Below the pieces are notes generated by a model. It had not been told where the DNA came from and did not search any database. It worked only from the letters and a program-made list of their open reading frames with translations. The position numbers and the translations under genes are program-made. A stretch of DNA of 64,000 nucleotides from Diabrotica undecimpunctata (Eukaryota > Arthropoda > Insecta > Coleoptera > Chrysomelidae), in the NCBI RefSeq assembly GCF_040954645.1, contig NC_092810.1, positions 11,518,377 through 11,582,376 of the forward strand, written 5' to 3'. Shown here one piece after another: positions 46,528 through 56,600 of the stretch. Within the stretch, counting starts at the first letter, position 1. Every line of letters begins with the position of its first letter.

Positions 46528-48825
46528 ATCAAGTATACGTGGACTCAGGAAACCCGAAACTTAAAATCAGTTATAGACTATGTCATCCTTAAACAAAAAA
46601 GTCGACTGAAAACAAAAGACGTAAGAGCATGTAGAGGACCCACTTGCGGCAGTGACCACTACCTCCTACGTTCAGATATTTCATTCCCACATAAAAGAGA
46701 ACAGAAAACGCCGCAAGATAACCATACAAAGGAGCAAGTACAAGAAGTACGATACAATTTGAATAGTTTACACCAAGAAAGTGTTAGAAAACTATATAAA
46801 CGTAGACTGGAACAAAAACTAATTGAAACGGAAGATAATACCAGGAATGTTAATCAGTTATACAAAACCATCAAAGAATGTATACACGCCGCTGCCCTAG
46901 AAGCACTAGGGCGATATGAAAAGATCGGACAACAAAAACCATATTGGTGGGATCAAGATATTTCGCAGGAAATAACACAGAAAAGAAAATTGTATCAAAA
47001 ATATCTGAACACAAAAAATGTGGAAGACAGAATCGAATACAAAAGAATGCAAGCGATGGTCAGAAGAAAAATTTGCCAAAAGAAAAATGAATCCTGGGAA
47101 AAAAAGTGCACCATGATAAATACATACATTGGTGGAAGCCAAAGTTCAGAAAGCTGGAAACTGTTAAAAAATTTAAGAAACAACAAAAAAAGAGATATTA
47201 TCCAGTCCATATCACCGCAAACTTGGGAAGAATACTTTAAAGATTTACTAACAGAGACAAGAGAGCCCTTCAAACAGATAGAGAACTATGGTTTACAAGG
47301 CGTCAGGCTGATAGGGTCACCAATCAGAATAAATGAGAGAGAAGTCGAAACCGTATGCAGACATCTAAAGAATGGCAAATCACCTGGCCCCGGAAATGTA
47401 GCTCCGGAACTCATTAAACATGGACCCAAAATACTAATTCAACGACTACGACAACTTTTCCAGGAATGCATAAATAAACATGAAATACCTGAGGAATGGA
47501 AAGAATCGCATATGAGCACCATCCATAAAAAGGGAGATAAATCGAAACCTGAAAACTATAGAGGAATTGCAGTTACTAGTAGTATTAGCAGAATATATGA
47601 GAAAATAATAAAAAATCGAATAGAAGAAGAATACCAAGATATGGAAGCCGAAGAACAGGCTGGTTTTCGTGCAGGTCGATCTACAATAGACCATGTCTTC
47701 TCTATTACTCAGATAATTGAAAAGAAAGTTGCTCGTGGCCAAGAAGTCCATCTGACGTTCGTAGACCTTAGGAAAGCATATGATAGTATCCCGCTTGATA
47801 AATTATGGGAGGCACTGGGGAAAACAAATATAAATATAGAATTGATTGAAGTAGTAAAAACGTTGTACTACCAACAAACAACAAGAATTAAAACAGGAAA
47901 TCTGATAACACCGGGACTCAAAGTGACTAAAGGATTAAGACAAGGATGCTGTATATCCTCAACATTATTTAAAATATACCTCGAAGCAGCACTCAACAAA
48001 TGGAAGAAAAAATGTACGAATATGGGCATACCACTAATAGACTTAACTTTGTACACTCTGTGCTTTGCAGATGACCAGGTCATCATCGCACAGGACTCTG
48101 AAGACCTTAGTTACATGATGCGAAAACTATTAGAAGAGTTTACAGAGTGGGGTTTGGAAGTGAATATGGAAAAAACTGAGTACATGAGTATCGGAGGAGA
48201 TCAACATAACCTTCTCGTAGAGGAAAATCAAGAGATCAAACTATGTGATAACTACAAATACCTAGGAGTAAAAATCACTCAAGACGGAAAATTAGATGCA
48301 GCCATTAAGGAACGAAATACACAGGGAAGGAAAGGCATAGCCTTACTAAACAGCGTACTGTGGGATAAAAACATCTCTAAAGACAACAAAAGAAGAATAT
48401 ACAACACCATAATAAAAAGTATCACAACATATGGATGCGAAGTGTGGCCCCTAAAAGACAGATCAGAGAAAATGCTTAGAGCAACAGAAATGGACTTCTG
48501 GCGCCGCTCGGCGGGAATCTCCAGACGCGACAGAATAACAAACGAGAGAGTCCGAGAAATCATGGGGGTTACACATAATATTGTTGATGACATCAAAACG
48601 ACACAACTCAGATGGTACGGACACGTAAGGAGAATGCCGGAGAATAGAATACCAAGACAAATTCTTGAATGGCAACCAAGAGGTAGGCGAAGACCAGGAA
48701 GACCTAGAAGAAGTTGGATAGAAGGAGTTGATAAAGAAATCAGAGAAAGAGAACTGGAAGACGATCTATGGAACGATAGAATGAGATGGAGATTGGAAAT
48801 CGGAAGACGTCGAAGAACGTTGTAA
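46528..48825 (+). CDS. RTE-like LINE endonuclease end plus reverse transcriptase, open frame
   Basis: The frame is open from the 5' truncation point to TAA at 48825 (765 codons). There is no ATG at the truncation, so the true start is missing. The first residues include VIDYVILKQKSRLKTKDVRA and GPTCGSDHYLLRSD, the SDH motif at the end of an apurinic-type endonuclease domain. Reverse transcriptase blocks are PEEWKESHMSTIHKKGDKSK, TFVDLRKAYDSIPLDKLW (A), GLRQGCCISSTLFKIYLEAA (B) and LCFADDQVIIAQDSEDL (C, Phe in place of Tyr of YADD). The basic tail is RGRRRPGRPRRSWIEGVDKE. It has no stops or frameshifts and a 13-bp target duplication, so this is a recent insertion. It resembles insect RTE-type elements, and 50600-52215 is a relative. 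Confidence 0.9.
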   Translation: MKYTWTQETRNLKSVIDYVILKQKSRLKTKDVRACRGPTCGSDHYLLRSDISFPHKREQKTPQDNHTKEQVQEVRYNLNSLHQESVRKLYKRRLEQKLIETEDNTRNVNQLYKTIKECIHAAALEALGRYEKIGQQKPYWWDQDISQEITQKRKLYQKYLNTKNVEDRIEYKRMQAMVRRKICQKKNESWEKKCTMINTYIGGSQSSESWKLLKNLRNNKKRDIIQSISPQTWEEYFKDLLTETREPFKQIENYGLQGVRLIGSPIRINEREVETVCRHLKNGKSPGPGNVAPELIKHGPKILIQRLRQLFQECINKHEIPEEWKESHMSTIHKKGDKSKPENYRGIAVTSSISRIYEKIIKNRIEEEYQDMEAEEQAGFRAGRSTIDHVFSITQIIEKKVARGQEVHLTFVDLRKAYDSIPLDKLWEALGKTNINIELIEVVKTLYYQQTTRIKTGNLITPGLKVTKGLRQGCCISSTLFKIYLEAALNKWKKKCTNMGIPLIDLTLYTLCFADDQVIIAQDSEDLSYMMRKLLEEFTEWGLEVNMEKTEYMSIGGDQHNLLVEENQEIKLCDNYKYLGVKITQDGKLDAAIKERNTQGRKGIALLNSVLWDKNISKDNKRRIYNTIIKSITTYGCEVWPLKDRSEKMLRATEMDFWRRSAGISRRDRITNERVREIMGVTHNIVDDIKTTQLRWYGHVRRMPENRIPRQILEWQPRGRRRPGRPRRSWIEGVDKEIRERELEDDLWNDRMRWRLEIGRRRRTL

Positions 48826-48842
48826 ACCGAAATTATATATAT

Positions 48843-48855
48843 AGATCATATAGAC
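48843..48855. repeat. right target-site duplication of LINE 46528-48842
   Basis: AGATCATATAGAC, immediately after a short TA-rich 3' tail (TTATATATAT). Confidence 0.85.
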
Positions 48856-49199
48856 CGAGAGAGGTGTTAGACAAGGAAGCCAGTTGTCACCTGACTTATA
48901 TAGTTTGGAGAGATTAATTGTTTCTGGAAACGTTCCGGGGAGAAGATCAAGAGGACGATCACCAACTAGATGGTCAGACCAAACTAAAAATTCAGCTAGA
49001 AACTCATTCTGCGAAGCTCTCAGAGCAGCTGACGATAGAGAAAAATTTAGAAAAATTGTTAGGAATATTGGAAGAATCTGGACGATCCTCCAGAATGGGA
49101 AAACGACAAGAGAGAGATAGAGAGAGAAAGGGGGAGAGAGAGGGTGAGAGAGAGAAAGAGAGATAGGGAGAGAGAGAGAGAGGGAGAGAGAGAGAGAGG

Positions 49200-49260
<61 letters not shown>
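48856..49260 (+). pseudogene. rearranged LINE remnant with (GA)n tail
   Basis: The segment begins ERGVRQGSQLSPDLYS (reverse transcriptase block B) and is joined within a few codons to the LINE C-terminal tail: ERLIVSGNVPGRRSRGRSPT, RWSDQTKNSARNSFCEALRA and DDREKFRKIVRN. Block C and the thumb are deleted. It runs into a (GA)n tract and is followed by AGATCATATAG, the same word that precedes the neighbouring LINE. Confidence 0.65.
49109..49260. repeat. (GA)n microsatellite, about 150 bp, imperfect
   Basis: AGAGAGAGATAG.. with occasional AAAG and GGGG interruptions. The long simple-composition frames read through it are artefacts. Confidence 0.95.
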
Positions 49261-49263
<3 letters not shown>

Positions 49264-49271
49264 TCATATAG

Positions 49272-50528
49272 AACCGATAGTATGAGTAGGTCGTTGTTAC
49301 TCTATACTGATATAAAAAGACCTTTTTAATAATATGGTAGATGGCGACCTAAATTTCAATCCGATTGGCGAAAAGAAGTCAAGTAAAAAAAATGGAAGCA
49401 TTTTTATATTAGCTTTTTTATATATCGAATTTTTAAAACTCCTACAACTCAAAATTAATCAGACCTTCAAATAAGATATTTACTTAAAAACGAAATTTAT
49501 TTACTTAGTAATACAAAGCTAATATTGAAATAAACGATTCTAGAAGTATATTTGTTAATCAGTTTAACAAAAGACAGGTGTTACCATATTCTAAAAATAA
49601 AATGGAGGTATATCACTCTCTTTTAATTCTATTGGTTGGCAGTTTATTCAAATATTCGCAAGTTTTCTTTGTGACAAAAATAATATACTCCGAAAGTAGG
49701 TCCCATGAGTATGTGACACGTGGAATACCGAGATGGTTTTATCTCTATCAATTTTGTTGACTACATTTTTTATATTACTTAATACTTAGAAAGGCAATTG
49801 GGATTTTTAATTCAATGCATGTGTCGGAGCCGAATATAAAATAAGGACATCTAAATACACTGTAATTAGCTCGTTTATAATTAGCGCAGATATAATAGTC
49901 AAACAACTAAAAATACATGAGAGTACAGACAGCTTTTAAAAACTAAGTTTTTGGGTTTTATTGACCGGCTATGATGGACGGAACTGAATGTTCGGCAGTG
50001 AAAAAGAAAGGAAGAAGGTTGGATCGATGAAGTAGAAGGGAGCGAGTGGTGTGTCGTGTTATAAAACAATTCCAATGAAGCTAACGGGAAAATTCTATAA
50101 AAAAAGTCATAGGACTAGCTTGGACAGTTAAAAGAAAGAGGAACAATGCATGCATGCGGCGGAAATAAGAATGCATAGATGGATAAGTAGTCACAAAAAT
50201 GGATAAAATTAAGACCGTTTATTCAAAATACTTGTGCAAAAAGTACAAAGTATTCAATGCATTTGCCGCATATTTTTCCAACAAAAATATCTCAAAAACA
50301 TGTATTGCCTTCTTGACAATATCCAATAGTGATGCTTGTTGGAAATAGAGAAGAAAACAATATTCAAATTGATTTTGATGTATAGTTGTTTTCTTTCTAT
50401 GTTATTTCTGCAGTGCATCCTCCAGTTACCTACTGTTATCGTGGATCACACCGTAATCAGTTATTGCTGTTATAGATTGATCGATAATAGCAATATACTT
50501 TATTTCTTCCAGTTGCGTTGGTTGCTCT

Positions 50529-50530
<2 letters not shown>
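49272..50530. other. unassigned intron sequence
   Basis: No supported gene. A weak LINE-like stretch around 49960-50170 could not be confirmed. Confidence 0.35.

Positions 50531-50532
<2 letters not shown>

Positions 50533-50597
<65 letters not shown>
50533..50597. repeat. (TA)n microsatellite, 65 bp, at the 3' end of a LINE
   Basis: An uninterrupted TA run directly follows the last coding residues of the minus-strand LINE (GIGKRRKTF, stop, NRLI). It probably represents that element's simple-repeat 3' tail. Confidence 0.9.
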
Positions 50598-50599
<2 letters not shown>

Positions 50600-52215
50600 A
50601 TCGGTTTTAAAACGTCTTGCGACGTTTTCCAATGCCTAATTTCTATGACATTCTATCATCCCATTGGCCCTCTCTAAAATCTCTTGCGCTCATCGCCTTC
50701 GTTACTCCCTCTCTCCAAGATTTCTCGGGTCTTCCTCTCTTTCTGCGGCTTGGTGGTATCCATTGCATAATTATTTTTGGGAGTCTTGGATTATCCATCC
50801 TCTGGACGTGTCCGTACCATATCAGCTGTTTTCTTTTTATGTCTGTTGTTAGAGAGCCGTCAACCCCCATTCGCTGTGTTATCTCATCATTATGTATTCT
50901 CTCTCTGCGTGACACTCCTACTGATCTTCTAAAAGCGTCCATTTCTACTGCCTCCACTTTTCTTCTGTTATTTTCGGTTATTCGCCAAGTTTCCGCTCCG
51001 TACAATAGACTGCTTTTAATAAGAGAATCGTAGATATTGTGTTTTCTTCTTTTTCCTATTTCATGACTCCACAGTACGCTGTTTAGACAACCTATTGTTT
51101 TTCTGGATTGTGTTATTCTTCTCTTTATTTCTTCATCATCTTTCCCCGTTGTGTCAAAAACGATTCCTAGGTATGTGTAATGGTTACAGGGCATGATGAT
51201 TTCGTTATTTTCTAATGTGATGTTCGCTAGTTCGGTACCTATTGGTAGCTATTTTGTTTTTTTTTGTATTAATTTCTAGTCACCACTTTCTATTTTCTTC
51301 TTGTAATGTCCTTGCCATGTATTCCAGATCATCTTTATCGTTTGCTATAACAACCTGGTCATCAGCAAACTGCAATGTATACAAGCAAATCTCTCCAAGG
51401 TCTACGCCCATGCCTCTGCATTTTTGTTTCCACTCTTTCAATGCTTTTGCAACATATATTTTAAACAAGGTCGGTGATACACAACACCCCTGACGTAGAC
51501 CTTTATTAACCAGGAAGCTTTGCGATAGTCTGTTTCCATTTTTTATTTGTGATGTTGACCCTTCATACAAATTTCTTAAGCCTTTTATTAAGGTGACGCT
51601 AATATTCGTCTGTCGTATCACGTTCCAGAGTTTGTTTACAGGAACTGTATCGTACGCCTTCTGCGAGTCAATAAACATGAGGTGGGTTTCTTGATTTGTG
51701 CTTAATTTTTTTTCTATTAGTTGTTTGAGGCAGAAGATATTATCAGTACAGCTTCTTTCTGTTCGAAAACCGGATTGTTCTTCTTCCTCTTGGTCTTTGT
51801 ATTCCTTCTCAATGCGGTCTCTAATTATTCGTCCATACAAACGGCTGAATGTACTAGTGACTGATATCCCTCTATAGTTTTCACATTTAAGCTTATCTCC
51901 TTTCTTATGGATCGACGAAATATAAGCAATTTTCCACTCGTCGGGTACGGGAGAACCATTTATAAATTGATTTATGCACCAAGTGACGGTTTCAAACAAT
52001 TTTTGCGATCCACATTTTATTAGTTCAGCTGGGATATCCCCTGGTCCTGGAGACCTACCGTTTTTCAGTTCTTTTATAGCATTTCTAATTTCTGTCACTT
52101 GTATTGTTATATCTTCTCCTTCAATATTAACCTCTGTTGGTGATTGAGTTAAGTATTCGTCCCTATTTTCTGTCAGTAGTTCCCCATAGTACTTCTCACA
52201 TTTTTGTGTGGATAT
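50598..52215 (-). pseudogene. RTE-like LINE reverse transcriptase, nearly intact
   Basis: The minus strand begins near 52205 with CEKYYGELLTENRDEYLTQS and continues VTEIRNAIKELKNGRSPGPG, DEWKIAYISSIHKKGDKLKC, MFIDSQKAYDTVPVNKLW (A), GLRQGCCVSPTLFKIYVAKA (B) and LQFADDQVVIANDKDDL (C). A TGA follows ENRKW at 51280 where relatives continue with Gly (GLEVN), and a frameshift lies between it and 51194. After this the thumb and tail resume: YTYLGIVFDTTGKDDEEIKR, LIWYGHVQRMDN and RKRGRPEKSWREGVTKAMSA. It has the same layout and FADD motif as 46528-48842, so the same clade, but it is older. Confidence 0.85.
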
Positions 52216-52489
52216 TAATTGAATTAAATTGAATATTTATAATAATTTCTTATAATATTCTTAACTTCGTTTATAATAATTTCTCATAATGTTTATTTTT
52301 CCTCTATTAATTTTGAGAACCGTCTCTGCAGATTTTTGGAATCGTCCAATTCGGTTTCTTAGTTCATGTAGTCAGCGTGTCATCTTCCATTCCATGTCAG
52401 TGAGCTTTCGCATTATCCATTATATGTGTTTAACAGAATATATTGATATGTAGAAAAACATGGGATATGGAACCTAAAAAGATATACTG

Positions 52490-53045
52490 ACTATATATGA
52501 CTGTAGTCAGGCCTATTCTTCTTCTTCTTCCTTCTTGTATGTATGGTTTAAATGCCTGTTTCTTCTTCAATATTAGCCTCCTAAATTGTTTTATTTGTCG
52601 CACCATCTTTTTCTTGGTCTGCCAATACTTCTTCGTCCATTTGGTGACTTATCTCGTGCTATTCGTACTATCCTATCCTTTGCTATTCTACTAATGTCTT
52701 CGTTCTATTCCTGTTTCCGTTTTGTCAACCATCCATTTATGTTTTCTATATTGCATGCTTTTTTTATGTTTTCACTTCTCTCTCCTCCGATTTATTAGCA
52801 CTTGTAAAATTCTGGTTGTAAGTTTTAGTGTAAGTTTATACCGCTGTAGTTTTCTGGCTGTTTTTTATCTTCTGTTTTGAATAGTAGAGTTAGTTCGCTC
52901 GTTCTTCATTCTTCCGGTATTTTATTGTGTTTTATAATTTTATTAATTAATGTTGTTAATTGTTCTGTCATTGTTGCTCCACAATATTTCAGTAATTCGT
53001 TTGGTATCCCGTCATTTTCTTCATCCTTTCTACATCTTGTTTGGA
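52490..53045 (-). pseudogene. LINE fragment, palm deleted
   Basis: Minus strand: ENDGIPNELLKYCGATMTEQ, NKIIKHNKIPEEWRTSELTL-like sequence and KKQPENYSGI (53045-52810, fingers). Then DISRIAKDRIVRIARDKSPN and GRRSIGRPRKRWCDK (52730-52560, C-terminal tail). The blocks between them are missing. The LTR element inserted about 110 bp to the right. Confidence 0.6.
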
Positions 53046-53155
53046 TGTATTACATATAAAGCACTTTTAGCTACATTTTATGAATACCTGGTTAAAAGTA
53101 ATGTACAACTTCCCTTAAACATAACCCACCTACTGTCACTCAATCAGAAATCAAT

Positions 53156-53159
53156 ATAC
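53156..53159. repeat. left 4-bp target duplication of the LTR retrotransposon
   Basis: ATAC, matching ATAC at 59459-59462 just after the 3' LTR. Confidence 0.8.
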
Positions 53160-53579
53160 TGTTACGATAAAAATCCTGGCCTAAAAATAACCGTATTATA
53201 TTATGACTAATGCTGTTCTGTTTTAGAATATACGAGACCTTTCGAATAGCTGGCATAAACTCCAAGTAATAAAAAAACTGGTTCCATTCGAATCTTCCGG
53301 AATTAGGCCTGTCCATTCGAGGCGAAACCAGGTCAATTGAGGTCAAAATCCATGGGATTCTAGAGCAGCTGTTTTCGTATAAATATGGAGGAACTTTTAT
53401 TTTGAAAAGAGTTAGTTAATTCGGACGACGCGCTCGCGATAAAATGTTACGTTCGCTTTTTAATAAATTATGTATGTTTAGTGAAAATAAATAAATATCA
53501 TTCATTGTGCTTTTTAATGAATTAAGATAAGAACAAGACATTATAAATTAAAGACTTAACAATTAATAAATTCACAACA
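53160..53579 (+). repeat. 5' LTR (420 bp)
   Basis: Starts TGTTACGATAAAAATCCTGG and ends ..TTCACAACA, so it has the usual TG..CA ends. I found no difference from the 3' LTR at 59039-59458. A TATA-like GTATAAATA at about 53378-53386 and overlapping AATAAA signals at 53486-53495 are plausible promoter and polyadenylation elements. Confidence 0.95.
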
Positions 53580-53581
53580 AA

Positions 53582-53603
53582 TGGTGTCAGAGTGAGATCG
53601 AAC
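53582..53603 (+). other. primer-binding site, tRNA-Leu-like
   Basis: TGGTGTCAGAGTGAGATCGA starts two bases after the 5' LTR. It resembles the complement of the 3' end of an animal tRNA-Leu (TGG plus TGTCAGAAGTGGGATTCGAA), with small differences. The tRNA assignment is from memory. Confidence 0.65.
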
Positions 53604-53655
53604 ATAAATTAGACTTATAATAATAATACAAGTGAATATAAAATAAATTGTGAAA

Positions 53656-56600
53656 ATGGCTACGATTTATGAGCTGACAGTGACTAATTTAAGAAGACAT
53701 CTTGAAGACAGAGAATTATCTTCCACCGGGAAAAAGGCTGAGTTAGTCCAACGACTAAAGAACGCTTTGCTAGAAGAAGGACTAGACCCAGAGACTTATA
53801 TATTTGAAGACAAACATGATGCTGTCATCTCGTCGATTTCGAAATTGGAGAACAAAGTATCCGGCGACATCGCTTCTTTAGAAAGCAAAGTTTCTAACGA
53901 GATTTCTTCTCTGGAAAGCAAAGTCTCTGCTAACATCTCTTCGGAAATCTCTAAAGTCACTTCTGAGATGTCTGCCCTGGACGATAGAATATCTTCGTTA
54001 AAAAACCAAGTTGCTGCCGATATGTTGGCCTTCGAAGAAAAGATATGGAAAGAGATGGAAAAGAAGATGGAGGAAACCGGGACAGCAGAGAGAGGAAACA
54101 ATCCAATTACAGTGGAGATAAAAGAAGACGAGACGAAATGTAAGTTGGAGACACGGCCGAAATTTGAAGGAAGTGGAGGTTCTATTCATGTTAAAGTCCC
54201 AACTTTCGACGGAAAATCATCATGGAACAACTACATGAAACAGTTCGAATCAGCCGCAAGAGCAAATGGATGGTCTGAAAAAGAAAAGGCGGTAAACCTG
54301 ACTATCGCTCTTCGAGGAGATGCCTTAGATGTGCTTCAGACCATAGCAGTAGAGGAAACCGATGATTTCGAACAACTGAAGAAGAGGTTAAATATGCGAT
54401 ATGGCCACGAACATTTGGAGCATGTATATCAGTCGCAGCTTAAAAATCGTAGACAGAAGAAAGATGAGGCTCTTCAAGAATATGAGGTAGATATTGCCAG
54501 ATTAGTACGATATGCTTATCCAACAGCTCCCGAAGACATGATGGAAAAATTGGCCGTTCAAACGTTTATTGATGGTCTTCGTGATCATGAAATGCAGAGA
54601 ACACTACGATTAGCTCGTCACAAGACGCTGGTTGATGTCCTATCCGCCGCCCTCGAATACGAGTCAGCTACGCAGGCCTCTGGCGGGTACAGTAAAGTTA
54701 GGACTGTAAAAGAGGAAGGAGACGAAGATAAACTTGACCAGCTCTTTAATTTGATGAAAAGCATGACATGCAAGAAAAAGAAGACCATAAAATTAAGAAA
54801 CTCACCATCAGGAAAACCAGAACGAGTCAACCTTAGGGAGGCAGCTTCGACCCGGAACTCTTCCAAAGACCCTCTCATACTAATAGCTTCTTTGAAATGT
54901 CGTGAAGATAGTGTATATGTGGATGGAGACATAAATGGTAAAAAGCATACGTTGTTGGTGGATACCGGAGCGACCAGAACCATTATACGCCCGACAGTTA
55001 TAAACAGCCGAAAGAAACTGTTACCAACGAGGTTGCGACTTCGGACCGCTACAGGTGAAAATGCCAACATTCATGGAGAAATCCAGGTACAATTGGGAAT
55101 TGGAGCAGAAAAGTTCGTCCATACTGTTATAGTTGCTGACATCGAAGAGGATGTTATATTAGGAATGGACGTAATGAATATGCATGGATTCCAATTGGAT
55201 TTTAAGAATAAGGTAATCAAAGTTGGCAACGAGGAGGTATTTCTCCATCCACATAATGATAACACTGTGCAAGCAGCCATTACAGAAGATACAGTCGTGC
55301 CTGCGAGAAGCGAAACGATCATAGTAGCGCGGCTACAGGGATTTGTGGACGAAGGGAGACCTGTTATGATGGAGCCTTGGAACCACGACGATGAGGTTGG
55401 CCGTGGAATCATAATTGGAAAGGAATTGGTGACTTCGGCTAAGGAAATTCCTGTGAGACTTATCAATGTCAACGACTACCCAGTGACCATAAAGAAAGAG
55501 ACAAAAGTAGGAACTTGTGTACCTGTGACATCCATAATCCGTCAGGCGACAACATCTGATAATTCCAACGATAAATTCGACCAAATGGTTGCAGTTGCAG
55601 GACAGTCTCTAAATCAGATGGAGAAAAGGAAATTAAGGGAATTTCTTCGGCAGTATCGTGATATTTTCGTACCGAAAGGAGGAAAGACGGGAAGAACTAC
55701 GGTTGTTAAGCATAAAATTGATACTGGTAATGCTAAGCCAATTCGTCAAACAGCTCGACGATTACCACAGGCGAAAAGAGAGGAAGCTGAAACGATTGTT
55801 CAGGAAATGAAGAAAGACGGGGTGATAGAACCTTCTACGAGCCCATGGGTCTCTCCGGTGGTCCTGGTTAAGAAGAAAGACGGAACGACGAGGTTCTGTG
55901 TGGATTACCGTTTGCTGAACAACGTTACCAAGAAAGATAGTTATCCTCTGCCTCGGATCGATGACACATTGGACACATTGGCTGGAAGTAAATTGTTTTC
56001 TACTTTGGATTTGAAGTCTGGATACTGGCAGGTAGAAATGGACCCAGTAGATAAAGAAAAGACAGCCTTCACCACAGGATCTGGATTGTGGCAATTCAAC
56101 GTTATGCCATTTGGACTCTGTAATGCTCCTGCGACATTTGAGAGGCTTATGGAAAATGTGTTGAGAGGGTTATCTTGGAAAACATGCCTGGTTTATTTAG
56201 ATGACATAATCGTCTTGGGGGAGACATTCGAAGATCATTTGAGGAATTTAGAAAACGTTTTTAATCGACTTAAAGCTGCCCAATTGATGCTAAACCCCAA
56301 GAAGTGCCAGCTATTTCAAGGTAAAGTCAATTATCTGGGTCATATAGTCAGTAAAGAAGGAGTGGCCGTGGATAAGGGAAAAATCGATTCCATTAAGGAA
56401 TGGCCAAAACCAACTGACAAACATCAAGTGAGAAGTTTTCTTGGACTATGTACTTACTACCGGAGGTTTATTAAGAAGTTTGCAGATATCGCTAAGCCAT
56501 TAACGCGACTTACAGAGGAATCAAGAGAATACCGCTGGGATATAGACTGCCAAAATGCCTTTGAAACGTTGAAAAAGCATTTAATAACAGCACCAATTTT

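Noticed and set aside
49004..49329. Long Arg/Glu- and Ser/Leu-rich frames over the GA tract on both strands
   Set aside because: They are produced by the (GA)n microsatellite and have no protein-like composition.
50336..50677. Frame with a long Ile-Tyr repeat
   Set aside because: It reads through the (TA)n tract and into the reverse strand of a LINE.
53650..53655. GTG as start of the gag-pol polyprotein
   Set aside because: In a eukaryotic element the ATG at 53656, six bases downstream in the same frame, is the likely start.
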